Origin: a virus
IMG/VR virus record: IMGVR_UViG_3300020463_000101
Span: 1-28,299 of that record
Length of the DNA: 28,299 nucleotides
Direction: 5' to 3' (one strand)
The first letter of the stretch is position 1; every line of letters begins with the position of its first letter. Shown here piece after piece: positions 7,589 through 14,320 of this stretch. A model generated the notes under the pieces. That model was given only the letters and a program-made list of their open reading frames with translations. It had not been told where the DNA came from and did no database searches. The translations under genes and the position numbers were made by a program.

Positions 7589-8574
7589 AACATTTTGCTC
7601 TGTACTTCGATTTTTATCTTATTTGCTATAGCATACTTAATTATACTTGATAAGGTTAATAGTCTGCCATACTTGGTAACCGCATCACCCACATCTTTGA
7701 TATCTGGTTCCCAAGGCGGAAAACTTACTTCCCACCCTAGTTCAGCGGCCTGCCTTATTAATTCTTTTCCTGGTGCGTCTCTGTCAGGACAAAGTATTAC
7801 TCTTTTATTTAACGAATTAATCTGTTGTATCTGCCTATCGTTCATGCTATTACCTAGTACACTAACACCATCTATGAGTATAGCATCAATTACACCTTCT
7901 GTTACTACAACAATCTCTCTATCTGAATATATGTATTTGTCTAAATTGAATACATATCCTGCTTGACTGTTATTAATATACTTGGGTGTTTCTTTAGTAG
8001 GAGGATTTATATGTCTGCCTACATAACCTACCATTTCTTGATTGTAGTAGAAAGGTATAATAAGTCTATTCTTCATCATTAAATCATCACATACAAAAAA
8101 ATCATATTGTGTTTTTAATAGTCCTCTACTGTAAGCATACTCTAATATATCATTATGTGTTTTATTGTAAGGCAGTTTGGGTACATCATTTAAACTAACT
8201 GCGTTAGCAATTTCTACTGGCTTAAATTTTTCATATTTTATTACAATATCGTCGACTTCGTTTTCAAAGTCTTCAATTTTCATAAGTTCTAATACCAGTT
8301 TCTTTACACTTTCGTTGGTTGCTCCTAATTTTACTGCTAAGTCTTTATATTTTTTACCTATCTTTTTACTTGGACTCCACCCTGTTGAGTAACCACAGTT
8401 AAAACAGTTATATGCTATTTTAGGACCAGTCGATATGACACCTGCTCTACCTCTTTTATCGTTACACATAGGACAATTGAATGTGACCCAACCAGCAGGA
8501 GTTTTCTTATGCTTAGGTGGCATATGAGATGTAACTAATTCATGTACCTGTTGTATTGCGTCAGAGTAATCCAT
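7585..8574 (-). CDS. 61: DNA primase, T4 gp61 type
   Basis: The N-terminal zinc-ribbon has CPMC (residues 34-37) and CFNC (57-60). The TOPRIM core follows, with VVVTEGVIDAIL (Glu of motif I) near 224-235 and RVILCPDRDAPG (the DxD-type motif) near 260. The 329-aa length is close to T4 gp61 (342 aa). It makes RNA primers for lagging-strand synthesis in complex with gp41, encoded next. The gene sits behind a sigma70-type promoter whose predicted start falls one base before the ATG; the only ribosome-site candidate is a weak AAGAG too close to the ATG. Confidence 0.95.
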   Translation of the reverse strand: MDYSDAIQQVHELVTSHMPPKHKKTPAGWVTFNCPMCNDKRGRAGVISTGPKIAYNCFNCGYSTGWSPSKKIGKKYKDLAVKLGATNESVKKLVLELMKIEDFENEVDDIVIKYEKFKPVEIANAVSLNDVPKLPYNKTHNDILEYAYSRGLLKTQYDFFVCDDLMMKNRLIIPFYYNQEMVGYVGRHINPPTKETPKYINNSQAGYVFNLDKYIYSDREIVVVTEGVIDAILIDGVSVLGNSMNDRQIQQINSLNKRVILCPDRDAPGKELIRQAAELGWEVSFPPWEPDIKDVGDAVTKYGRLLTLSSIIKYAIANKIKIEVQSKML

Positions 8575-8581
8575 TGCTCTT

Positions 8582-8610
8582 ATTATACTTGATTATATGT
8601 ATGAAGTCAA
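8582..8610 (-). promoter_or_regulatory. Sigma70-type promoter for gp61-gp41
   Basis: On the minus strand, TTGACT (8605-8610) and TATAAT (8582-8587) are separated by exactly 17 bases, a near-consensus host promoter. The start is predicted near 8575, one base before the ATG of the primase. The same layout precedes uvsW and gp32, so these are probably the early or middle promoters used by host RNA polymerase. Confidence 0.85.
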
Positions 8611-9120
8611 GTCAAAATTGATCAGTTTTATGTCTTGCTTATATTTGTTTAAAACTTTTTCTATCATACCGTCTGTGTATGCTTCGATATCATTTATACC
8701 ATCGTCAACACTATGATAGGAATTATCATATTTGTCTATTTTAAGATTTAATTCTTTTGTAAAGAAATCATTTATATTGTCTATATTTACATGTTCCACA
8801 AAGTTGTTTAGATCTCCATACCTGGAGCAATAACTTGGTTCATGATCAAACCAACTGCTATTAACATAATTTTCAAAGGATACATCTTCCAATTTTATTT
8901 GATTTGTTTCTAATAGCCATCTATGTACACTTCTTTCCCTTGTGAATGGATTTCTAACAAACATAAAAATTTTTACATCAGCAGAACTATCATAATTAAA
9001 ATTATGATGTGGTCCAAAAGTATTAATTAATTTGTTGTAGTAGAGTTTTTCAGCAATCCATCGGGTGCCACATCGGGGTGGGAACACTAGGGCATGTGTG
9101 CCATTATTTAAAATGTGCAT
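8593..9120 (-). CDS. Sulfotransferase-like protein (175 aa)
   Basis: Near the N-terminus FPPRCGTRW (residues 13-21) matches the 5'-phosphosulfate-binding loop of sulfotransferases (P-[KR]-x-G-[ST]-[ST]), and VRNPFTRERSVHRWL (55-69) matches the 3'-phosphate-binding motif RNPxxRxxS. The order and spacing fit the P-loop sulfotransferase fold, although the protein is short compared with full-length enzymes (250-300 aa). It would move sulfate from PAPS to a carbohydrate, lipid or tyrosine; the acceptor is unknown. It follows a structural gene with an 8-base gap, so it probably belongs to the late transcript starting at 9963. A P-loop protein of another type is possible. Confidence 0.7.
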   Translation of the reverse strand: MHILNNGTHALVFPPRCGTRWIAEKLYYNKLINTFGPHHNFNYDSSADVKIFMFVRNPFTRERSVHRWLLETNQIKLEDVSFENYVNSSWFDHEPSYCSRYGDLNNFVEHVNIDNINDFFTKELNLKIDKYDNSYHSVDDGINDIEAYTDGMIEKVLNKYKQDIKLINFDLTSYI

Positions 9121-9128
9121 ACTTGTAT

Positions 9129-9947
9129 TTAATTTCTTAAAAGAATCTTATCGAATGATCCTGAATTTCCAGAACCTGGTGAGTATTTAAATCTCAAGTA
9201 ATTAAAATTACCTGTAAAGTTGTAGTAGATAGGGCCGGAATCATTTGCTAATGGTATTCTATCTAGATTGTTTAGTACTGCTATACTGGCCCAATTGGCA
9301 TCGTCACTGGATGGTGCTTCTATACCTAAACTGCCTTCCACAAATACGTTTCCGGTAAAGTTAGTTGCGTATATACCAACTGTGTGATTAGCATTATTAA
9401 AATTATATGTTTTATTACCAACAAAATTACCACTAGAATAAACATTAGCAGGATCACCATTGTTAGTATTTTTTGTTTGTGTCCAAACATTAGCAATTTG
9501 TGTTGGTACTGGAGAAGGATTAGCATCTTCTTTTACCATTAAAGTACATAGTACGCCTCCATTGTAATCAGAAAATACAGGAGTTGTAGTTCCGTCATCT
9601 TCTAAAAACTTAAATGAAATTTTGTACTGCCCTGGACTAAGGGTGTTGAGATCTGCTTCGGCTATTAGTAATTCTGCCTGGCCTTGCTCTAGTCCTGGAG
9701 TAGTGTATTTTGTTAATACTCTTTCATTGCTTGAGTATTTGATTACATCTGCTCTTATTTGTTGATTGTAAATATTTTGTTTATTACGATCTTGATCGCG
9801 TAAACAAATATTAAACTTATTGTCCATTCCTTTATGTGCTACAAATTCTTTTTTGTTCATACTTTTATTATCCAAATATAGGTTTTCTCGCTTTTTTACG
9901 AGATCTAATTCGTTTATCCTGTAAGAATATAGTGTTATACTGCTCAT
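9129..9947 (-). CDS. Probable virion surface or fibre protein (272 aa)
   Basis: The protein is rich in Asn, Gly, Thr, Ser and aromatics, with alternating beta strands. Residues 40-135 (NICLRDQDRNKQ...ADVIKYSS...SPGQYKISFKF) look like the beta-sandwich that starts many baseplate or fibre proteins (BppU-like), and the C-terminal half (YNFTGNFNYLRFKYSPGSG) looks like a ligand-binding beta domain. There is no enzyme motif. It is expressed from the late promoter at 9969-9976, with a short leader carrying AGGA. A second ATG eight bases upstream is out of frame. A host-recognition role is inferred from composition only. Confidence 0.7.
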   Translation of the reverse strand: MSSITLYSYRINELDLVKKRENLYLDNKSMNKKEFVAHKGMDNKFNICLRDQDRNKQNIYNQQIRADVIKYSSNERVLTKYTTPGLEQGQAELLIAEADLNTLSPGQYKISFKFLEDDGTTTPVFSDYNGGVLCTLMVKEDANPSPVPTQIANVWTQTKNTNNGDPANVYSSGNFVGNKTYNFNNANHTVGIYATNFTGNVFVEGSLGIEAPSSDDANWASIAVLNNLDRIPLANDSGPIYYNFTGNFNYLRFKYSPGSGNSGSFDKILLRN

Positions 9948-9968
9948 ACATGCTCATTCCTTCCATAA

Positions 9969-9976
9969 TATTTATC
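9969..9976 (-). promoter_or_regulatory. Late promoter GATAAATA, minus arm of a divergent pair
   Basis: The minus strand reads GATAAATA. The predicted start near 9963 leaves a 16-nt leader before the ATG at 9947. Only eight bases separate it from the plus-strand box at 9985-9992. Confidence 0.8.
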
Positions 9977-9984
9977 ATTTTCTT

Positions 9985-9992
9985 TATAAATA
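9985..9992 (+). promoter_or_regulatory. Late promoter TATAAATA, plus arm of a divergent pair
   Basis: This is a perfect TATAAATA on the plus strand. With the T4 spacing +1 is base 9998, one base before the ATG at 9999, and no ribosome site exists between. It serves the only plus-strand gene in the window. Confidence 0.8.
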
Positions 9993-9998
9993 ACTTTT

Positions 9999-10370
9999 AT
10001 GCAGGATCAAAAAGAAATAGAAGAAAACTTTCCTTTCTTCACAATGATTACTTCTGGCGGTAAAGACTACTTTGGAATTGTTCAAAATCAAGATAATACG
10101 GTAACATCTTTTTATGACTATAATAAATTAGGTTCTCCAGAAGAGAAAAAAGAATTCGTATCAATAGCAGAAACTTGGTGGTGGGAATCAAACAGGCAAA
10201 TTCCAATTGATATTTTTCTCTTTAAGGAGATGCAGTCTTTCAGGCGGTGTTTAAGAACATTTAATAATAAAGATGTAGAAATACAGTTTGGACCAGTTAC
10301 CAGTATTCAAAATATTGTAAAGAAAAGAATTAAAAGACGTACTATTCAGTTAGTGAAGAAAGATCAATAA
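9999..10370 (+). CDS. Conserved phage protein (123 aa), the only plus-strand gene
   Basis: The protein begins MQDQKEIEENFPFFTMITSG. It contains GIVQNQDNTVTSFYDYN (about 26-42) and ETWWWESNRQIPIDIFL (58-74), and ends with a basic region VKKRIKRRTIQLVKK. The Trp triplet and the basic end are features I recall from a short protein shared by T4-like marine phages and of unknown function. No enzyme motif is seen. It is divergent from the fibre-like gene and convergent with the DnaE-like gene, overlapping it by 29 bases tail to tail. The ATG lies one base after the predicted late start site. A second ATG at residue 16 has no ribosome site either. Confidence 0.85.
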   Translation: MQDQKEIEENFPFFTMITSGGKDYFGIVQNQDNTVTSFYDYNKLGSPEEKKEFVSIAETWWWESNRQIPIDIFLFKEMQSFRRCLRTFNNKDVEIQFGPVTSIQNIVKKRIKRRTIQLVKKDQ

Positions 10371-10929
10371 CAATTTTATTTAATTGTACAATTATCGCCA
10401 TTGCGTAACTGTATGCATGTGACTTCTTAAAAAAGTATGTATTGTTATCAGGTTTGACCCAAACTTGATCTTCTATCTCTCCCCAAGTTTTACCAACCAA
10501 ATATCTTTTGCCTGGTCTTATCATAGCAAGTATCATTGCCAGTTGATCAATATTTTTAGGTAAATGTTGCAATACTATATCATAGTGATTGCTTATATGA
10601 AATAATTGTTCTACTATTTCTTTGTGACTAAATAGTTCCCACATTGGTTCCATTTTACAAAGATCATCTAACTCACCTTCTGTGCGAATACCTTTGTAAA
10701 CATTATTGTTAAGAACATCTAGTTTAAAATAACCAATGTCTTCTGCTTCTTTGTGATCAATTGTGCTGAGACCAGTAAGTGGATTATGGGGTATAGGCTG
10801 TATATAAACGCCTGTGTTGTGTTTTTCCATACCATCTGGACGTTTGATACTACCCTTTACATGCCTAAGCACAGACAGTAAATTATCGCGGTTAGCCATA
10901 TCAATATCTACATCGAAATCAATCTTCAC
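10342..10929 (-). CDS. Miniature DnaE-like protein (polymerase III alpha core relic)
   Basis: In 195 residues this protein repeats, in order, hallmark segments of the bacterial replicative polymerase DnaE. IDFDVDID (3-10) matches the catalytic PDxDxD palm motif. KHNTGVYI (36-43) matches HASGVVI, GYFKLDVL (66-73) matches GxxKxDFLGL, AMILAMIRPG (131-140) matches the ALxRPG segment, and FFKKSHAYSYAMA (166-178) matches the FNKSHAAAYAL fingers motif. PHP, tau-binding and OB domains are absent and the intervals are greatly shortened. It is the last gene of the uvsW operon, has a GTG start and overlaps the MazG-like gene by 11 bases. T4-like phages replicate with gp43, so its role is unknown. Similar short proteins occur in marine T4-like phages, from memory. 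Confidence 0.8.
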   Translation of the reverse strand: MKIDFDVDIDMANRDNLLSVLRHVKGSIKRPDGMEKHNTGVYIQPIPHNPLTGLSTIDHKEAEDIGYFKLDVLNNNVYKGIRTEGELDDLCKMEPMWELFSHKEIVEQLFHISNHYDIVLQHLPKNIDQLAMILAMIRPGKRYLVGKTWGEIEDQVWVKPDNNTYFFKKSHAYSYAMAIIVQLNKIVIDLSSLTE

Positions 10930-11179
10930 TGAACAATAAACTCCACTTCATTAATTTATCTTTTTTTACTTTGATACGTTCTTGAATTTGTTCTTCGCTT
11001 ACTAGACCACTGTGTTTCATAATATCAATCATACACATTACATCACCTATTTCATCTTGTAGATTTGAAATGTCATGCTCTGTACGGTCATCTTCAAAAC
11101 GTATTAATTTGCTACATGCTTGAATAAGTTCAGCACATTCTTCCATTGTTATTACCAACATTTCTTGTCTTTTATTCAT
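10919..11179 (-). CDS. MazG-like nucleotide pyrophosphohydrolase (86 aa)
   Basis: The helical MazG core is visible: EECAEL (13-18) provides the first ExxE pair and DEIGD (42-46) the second metal-binding group, in the spacing of all-alpha NTP pyrophosphatases. Such enzymes cleave NTPs or dNTPs to the monophosphate and have been linked in phages to nucleotide pool or alarmone control. I chose the ATG at 11179, which overlaps the upstream stop as ATGA and has AGGAG upstream; a TTG two codons earlier is less likely. It is flanked by a small membrane protein and the DnaE-like gene. A second MazG-like protein lies at 15562-15879. Confidence 0.85.
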   Translation of the reverse strand: MNKRQEMLVITMEECAELIQACSKLIRFEDDRTEHDISNLQDEIGDVMCMIDIMKHSGLVSEEQIQERIKVKKDKLMKWSLLFSED

Positions 11180-11340
11180 AACCAACTCCTAATAATATTT
11201 GCTATAATAAAGAAAGCACAAACTACATTTATACCAACAATAAATGTCCTGGCTATTGCTACAGGATCGTCATATTCTTCTGTTTGCTCATCTGAAAAAC
11301 TGCCAATAGCAAATTTCCAAATAGTCCACAGCCTTTTCAT
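11176..11340 (-). CDS. Small single-pass membrane protein (54 aa)
   Basis: A 54-codon frame starts at the ATG overlapping the upstream stop (TAATG) and ends in TGA overlapping the next ATG. The protein starts MKRLWTIWKFAIGSFSDEQT, has an acidic middle (EEYDD), then one hydrophobic segment at about 33-50 (FIVGINVVCAFFIIANII), and ends RSWL. The perfect coupling at both ends and the RLW-IWK/SFSDE pattern, which I recall from T4-like marine phages, make this a real gene. A membrane-localised regulator or superinfection-type protein is possible, but nothing in the sequence fixes the role. Confidence 0.85.
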   Translation of the reverse strand: MKRLWTIWKFAIGSFSDEQTEEYDDPVAIARTFIVGINVVCAFFIIANIIRSWL

Positions 11341-11639
11341 TATTCCCCCTTTAATTTATTCTTTACTTTCTCTCTGTAAAAACTCTGTCTTATAGGATTT
11401 TCTTTGTCTAAATTTTTAATTACATTTAAAAGTGCAAACAAGTCTTCAATATCTTCTTCATTCAATGTTTGTTTACCAATACTCAAAGCACCTTCATTGT
11501 CCGTGTTATCAAAATTAAAAGTAAAATTATCTTGATATGTTGGCCAATTATCTATTGTAACAGTTTTATCTGCGTATGTCAATGTATATTCTCCTGATGT
11601 ACCAAATGCGTTACCATATTTTTTTGTGTCATCGATCAT
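11340..11639 (-). CDS. Small acidic phage protein (99 aa)
   Basis: The N-terminal half is predicted beta (GEYTLTYADKTVTIDNWP) and rich in aromatic and Asn/Asp residues. The C-terminal third is helical and charged (EEDIEDLFALLNVIKNLDKE). No known domain or membrane segment is apparent. It overlaps thyX by four bases (ATGA) and the next small gene by one, so it is firmly embedded in the operon. Function unknown. Confidence 0.75.
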   Translation of the reverse strand: MIDDTKKYGNAFGTSGEYTLTYADKTVTIDNWPTYQDNFTFNFDNTDNEGALSIGKQTLNEEDIEDLFALLNVIKNLDKENPIRQSFYREKVKNKLKGE

Positions 11640-12304
11640 AAATCTTTTCCTTTGAAATCTTCTGCTAATGGAAAAATTTTAGCAATTACATCTGCTACAG
11701 CATTTGCTATTTCTATGTGTTCTAATTGTGTGCCATTTGCGCCACGTAATTCAATATAATGTATCCAACTTCTTAGTGTGCCATTTACATACATTCTACT
11801 TAATGTATTGCCTTCTGGTAGTACTGCTCTTGCTTGTTCTTTGGCAATGCCGTTATCAATTGCCCAAAAGTATGCCATTCTGGTCTCTCTAATTATATTT
11901 TCTTGCATTCTTCTCCATTCAGATATAATTTTATAATCATGCTTTTCATCTGCTGGAATACTATTCTGCCTATTTTTAGGATCTTGAAATCTTGCTTGTC
12001 TTACTTCAAAGTCTAAATTATTTGTTGGATCAGCATAACGTTGACTGAACTCTTGGAAACTAAAACTTCGATGTCTTAGTATTTGCCTAGCAATGTCTCT
12101 GGTTGTTTCTATTTCTAAACATGCTGATACCATTTCTAATGGCGACCAGTGTTTGTGTTTCATCAAATACTTTACAAGTTTTTCACTTGTTTCTTTATTG
12201 TTTTGATTACTGGGATTACTTACTCTTGCACAATAGGCTACTAAGTCTAGTGCTGACTCGTTAAAGTCAGGAGCCTGACTGTGACTGATTAATTTTACTT
12301 TCAT
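11636..12304 (-). CDS. thyX: Flavin-dependent thymidylate synthase ThyX
   Basis: The signature RHRSFSFQEFSQR (residues 77-89) matches the ThyX motif RHRx7S. The 222-aa length is typical. The enzyme converts dUMP to dTMP with methylene-THF as carbon donor and FAD/NADPH as reductant, supplying dTTP for an AT-rich genome. The C-terminal region includes LPEGNTLSRMYVNGTLRSW, which carries the conserved Arg residues for dUMP and FAD binding. It overlaps genes on both sides by four bases (ATGA). ThyX is common in T4-like marine phages, in place of the T4 td gene. Confidence 0.95.
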   Translation of the reverse strand: MKVKLISHSQAPDFNESALDLVAYCARVSNPSNQNNKETSEKLVKYLMKHKHWSPLEMVSACLEIETTRDIARQILRHRSFSFQEFSQRYADPTNNLDFEVRQARFQDPKNRQNSIPADEKHDYKIISEWRRMQENIIRETRMAYFWAIDNGIAKEQARAVLPEGNTLSRMYVNGTLRSWIHYIELRGANGTQLEHIEIANAVADVIAKIFPLAEDFKGKDL

Positions 12305-12975
12305 AGGTTTGATGCCTCCACTATGTCTTGTACTAGTTTTACTTCTTCGTTATTTTTTAAAAATATAGTTCTCCAAAAAGTTGGTTCTGCTATATCTTTT
12401 ATTAAGTTTATTTGTTCTTCGTTCAAATTGGCCCATAAGTCCTGTCCGCTTTCGCTTAAGAATACAAGCCATGGCGATATCTTGCCGCCTCTAATATGAT
12501 GTATTGCCAATTGCGGCGACACTTCTCTAAAATAATTATGCCATTCTTTATCTTTTTCGTGTGCCCAATTTTCCATACATTTTATACTTCTCACTATTCC
12601 TCTTTGTGCTGGCTCCTTTTTTATCAGTTGTTTTAAATATATGTCATAGATAGAATCTTTAGTCCAGTCAGAAAGTTTTATACTTTCTCTAATTAAATAT
12701 TCTGCGTAATTTTCTGGTTCTAATAATTCTTCATTAACCATTTTTCGACCAAACTTTACAAATCCAGCATAATATTTGCTTGTAGCAAATTCATCATATG
12801 TTTTTGTTTTGGCATTCTGCATATTCATTTCATAAAACTTTTGATATGTTCTAAATCCTAGTCTTACATGTGATAGATCCTTATCTACAAATCTTCTTTT
12901 TTGAGAACACATATGAACGTTTATTGTTCTTTCAGAAGTAAATTCTCTTCCACAATATTTACATGTAAAACTCAT
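12301..12975 (-). CDS. Zinc-finger conserved phage protein (224 aa)
   Basis: The N-terminus has CKYCGREF...HMC (Cys5, Cys8, His21, Cys23), a C2H2/C2HC-type zinc finger. The rest is charged and helical without a known enzymatic motif, but with conserved-looking segments such as IHHIRGGKISPWLVFLS (about 157-173). The ribosome site is the usual overlap start (ATGA with the upstream stop). A zinc-bearing nucleic-acid-binding accessory protein for replication or transcription would fit the operon, but this is inference. I recall similar proteins in T4-like marine phages without assigned function. Confidence 0.8.
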   Translation of the reverse strand: MSFTCKYCGREFTSERTINVHMCSQKRRFVDKDLSHVRLGFRTYQKFYEMNMQNAKTKTYDEFATSKYYAGFVKFGRKMVNEELLEPENYAEYLIRESIKLSDWTKDSIYDIYLKQLIKKEPAQRGIVRSIKCMENWAHEKDKEWHNYFREVSPQLAIHHIRGGKISPWLVFLSESGQDLWANLNEEQINLIKDIAEPTFWRTIFLKNNEEVKLVQDIVEASNL

Positions 12976-13436
12976 TTAAAAATCTCTTTTATTTCTTTGT
13001 CATCAATGCCGTTCTCCATCGCTAATTCTTTTAATTGATCTTTGGAGTTTAGTGTAAGAAGCATTTCTATCTCATCGTTTTTCAATAACGGAAATAACTC
13101 TCTAACTAACTCTTCAATTTTATTTTTTTTCTTTTTTGCTTTAGGCACTTTTACAAATGGATGAAACTGTATTTTTCCACACCCAGCCAAACACATTAAC
13201 TTCCATTGTAGTTCTGGATGTTTGCTCACATCACTCCAATTTGTATTCATGAATTCATTTATCATAACCAAATAGTGTCCAGCATACTTACCTTGAACAC
13301 TACTAGCATATCTTTGAGTCATCCATAAATTTAAACTTTTACGTTGCTCGTCAGTAAGGCGACTATAGAAATCATAGTCCTTGCGATCAACTGCCGCCAT
13401 AATATCTTTAATTTGTAAAAGTGGTTTATTCGCCAT
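12972..13436 (-). CDS. Conserved phage protein; clamp-loader small subunit gp62 is a weak possibility
   Basis: The 154-aa protein begins MANKPLLQIKDIMAAVDRKD, then has DFYSRLTDEQRKSLNLWMTQRY and a Cys-containing segment WKLMCLAGCGKIQFHPFV. A Lys run (KAKKKKNK) separates a helical C-terminal region (ELFPLLKNDEIEMLLTLNSK). This helix-rich layout with a short charged linker recalls small accessory replication proteins of T4-like marine phages, but I cannot match it to T4 gp62 directly. The start at 13436 (ATG with GGAG upstream) is preferred over the TTG one codon earlier. It overlaps apt and the zinc-finger gene. Confidence 0.8.
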   Translation of the reverse strand: MANKPLLQIKDIMAAVDRKDYDFYSRLTDEQRKSLNLWMTQRYASSVQGKYAGHYLVMINEFMNTNWSDVSKHPELQWKLMCLAGCGKIQFHPFVKVPKAKKKKNKIEELVRELFPLLKNDEIEMLLTLNSKDQLKELAMENGIDDKEIKEIFK

Positions 13437-13962
13437 CAAACTCCACCAACGTTTTAATTGTATATCCGTTGTCCTTTATTATAGCAGAACCTCCTAGTTT
13501 GGGCAAGTCTATTATTGCCAATATTAATATATCGTCCTTTGGTATATTCCAATTCTCATGTATTAAGTTAGCACATGCCAAAGCAGTTCCGCCTGTGGCA
13601 ATTAAATCGTCTATGATTACTACCTTTCCTTGTATAGGTGATAAGAGTTGAATATGTAATTCGGCTTCTCCATATTCTAATTGATACTTTTTACTAACAG
13701 TTTTATTAGGCAACTTTCCTGGCTTTCTTGCTAGTATAAAAGGTAACTCTAAATCTCTTGCTAGTGGTGTACCAAATAAAAATCCTCTGCTTTCAATACC
13801 AACAATTATGTCGCCCTTAAACAACATGATTTCTGCTGTAAGGTCGATTAGTGATTTGTTAAATGCTTTTGGATCTTCAATAAGACTTGTAATATCTCTA
13901 AACTGTATTCCTGCAATAGGAAAGTCAAGTACTGTTCTTATGCTTTTTTTAATATCAGTCAT
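13426..13962 (-). CDS. apt: Adenine phosphoribosyltransferase
   Basis: The protein aligns by eye with bacterial Apt along its length. FRDITSLIEDPKAF (21-34) matches the N-terminal hood, GIESRGFLFG (55-64) and ARKPGKLP (78-85) are the adenine and PPi loops, and VVIIDDLIATGGT (114-126) is the PRPP-binding motif. The length of 178 aa is normal (E. coli Apt is 183 aa). It converts adenine plus PRPP to AMP, a salvage step. The gene lies two genes downstream of metK, so recycling adenine released when SAM-derived products are hydrolysed is a plausible use. It overlaps the GIY-YIG gene by 8 bases. Such an enzyme is unusual in T4 itself. Confidence 0.93.
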   Translation of the reverse strand: MTDIKKSIRTVLDFPIAGIQFRDITSLIEDPKAFNKSLIDLTAEIMLFKGDIIVGIESRGFLFGTPLARDLELPFILARKPGKLPNKTVSKKYQLEYGEAELHIQLLSPIQGKVVIIDDLIATGGTALACANLIHENWNIPKDDILILAIIDLPKLGGSAIIKDNGYTIKTLVEFDGE

Positions 13963-14320
13963 ACTTGTATTTTTCCTTCCTATTTTTCTTTCTATAATGC
14001 TTTTTTATTATGTCTTGCTGTGCCCAACGTCTTTTATTATTCTCTCCATTTTCGCCACCCCAACTTACATTAAGACGTTTTTCTTTGGAAGTTTTTTTAA
14101 TCAGTTTCTTTTCCCAATCAAGTGCTTCTTCCATTGTATGAAACTTATTGACCTCTCTTCCTACACATTCATAGTCACATAGTCTTATTGCTTTATACAA
14201 AGGTGACTTACCCACTTGACTACTTTCTATATGCTCTTCTAATCTTATTGATAAGGGTTTTGCTGTATAACCATAATAAACTTTGCCGTCTGGAAAATCT
14301 ATTCTGTAAACTGTAAACAT
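13955..14320 (-). CDS. GIY-YIG nuclease domain protein (121 aa)
   Basis: The N-terminus VYRIDFPDGKVYYGYT (4-19) is the GIY-YIG strand pair. The catalytic Arg is in the following helix (SIRLEEH, R26), and the metal-binding Glu is likely in ALDWEKKLI (67-75). The basic C-terminal tail (KKHYRKKNRKEKYKYD) may bind DNA. The protein is small, like free-standing GIY-YIG homing-type nucleases (Seg family) of T4-like phages, which cut unoccupied sites or rival genomes. It lies between metK and apt and shares overlaps with both, so it is translated within the operon instead of being a free insertion. Confidence 0.85.
   Translation of the reverse strand: MFTVYRIDFPDGKVYYGYTAKPLSIRLEEHIESSQVGKSPLYKAIRLCDYECVGREVNKFHTMEEALDWEKKLIKKTSKEKRLNVSWGGENGENNKRRWAQQDIIKKHYRKKNRKEKYKYD

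Noticed and set aside
11180-11185. TTG start two codons before the MazG-like ATG at 11179
   Set aside because: The ATG overlaps the previous stop as ATGA and is correctly spaced from AGGAG; the TTG is too close to AGGAG.
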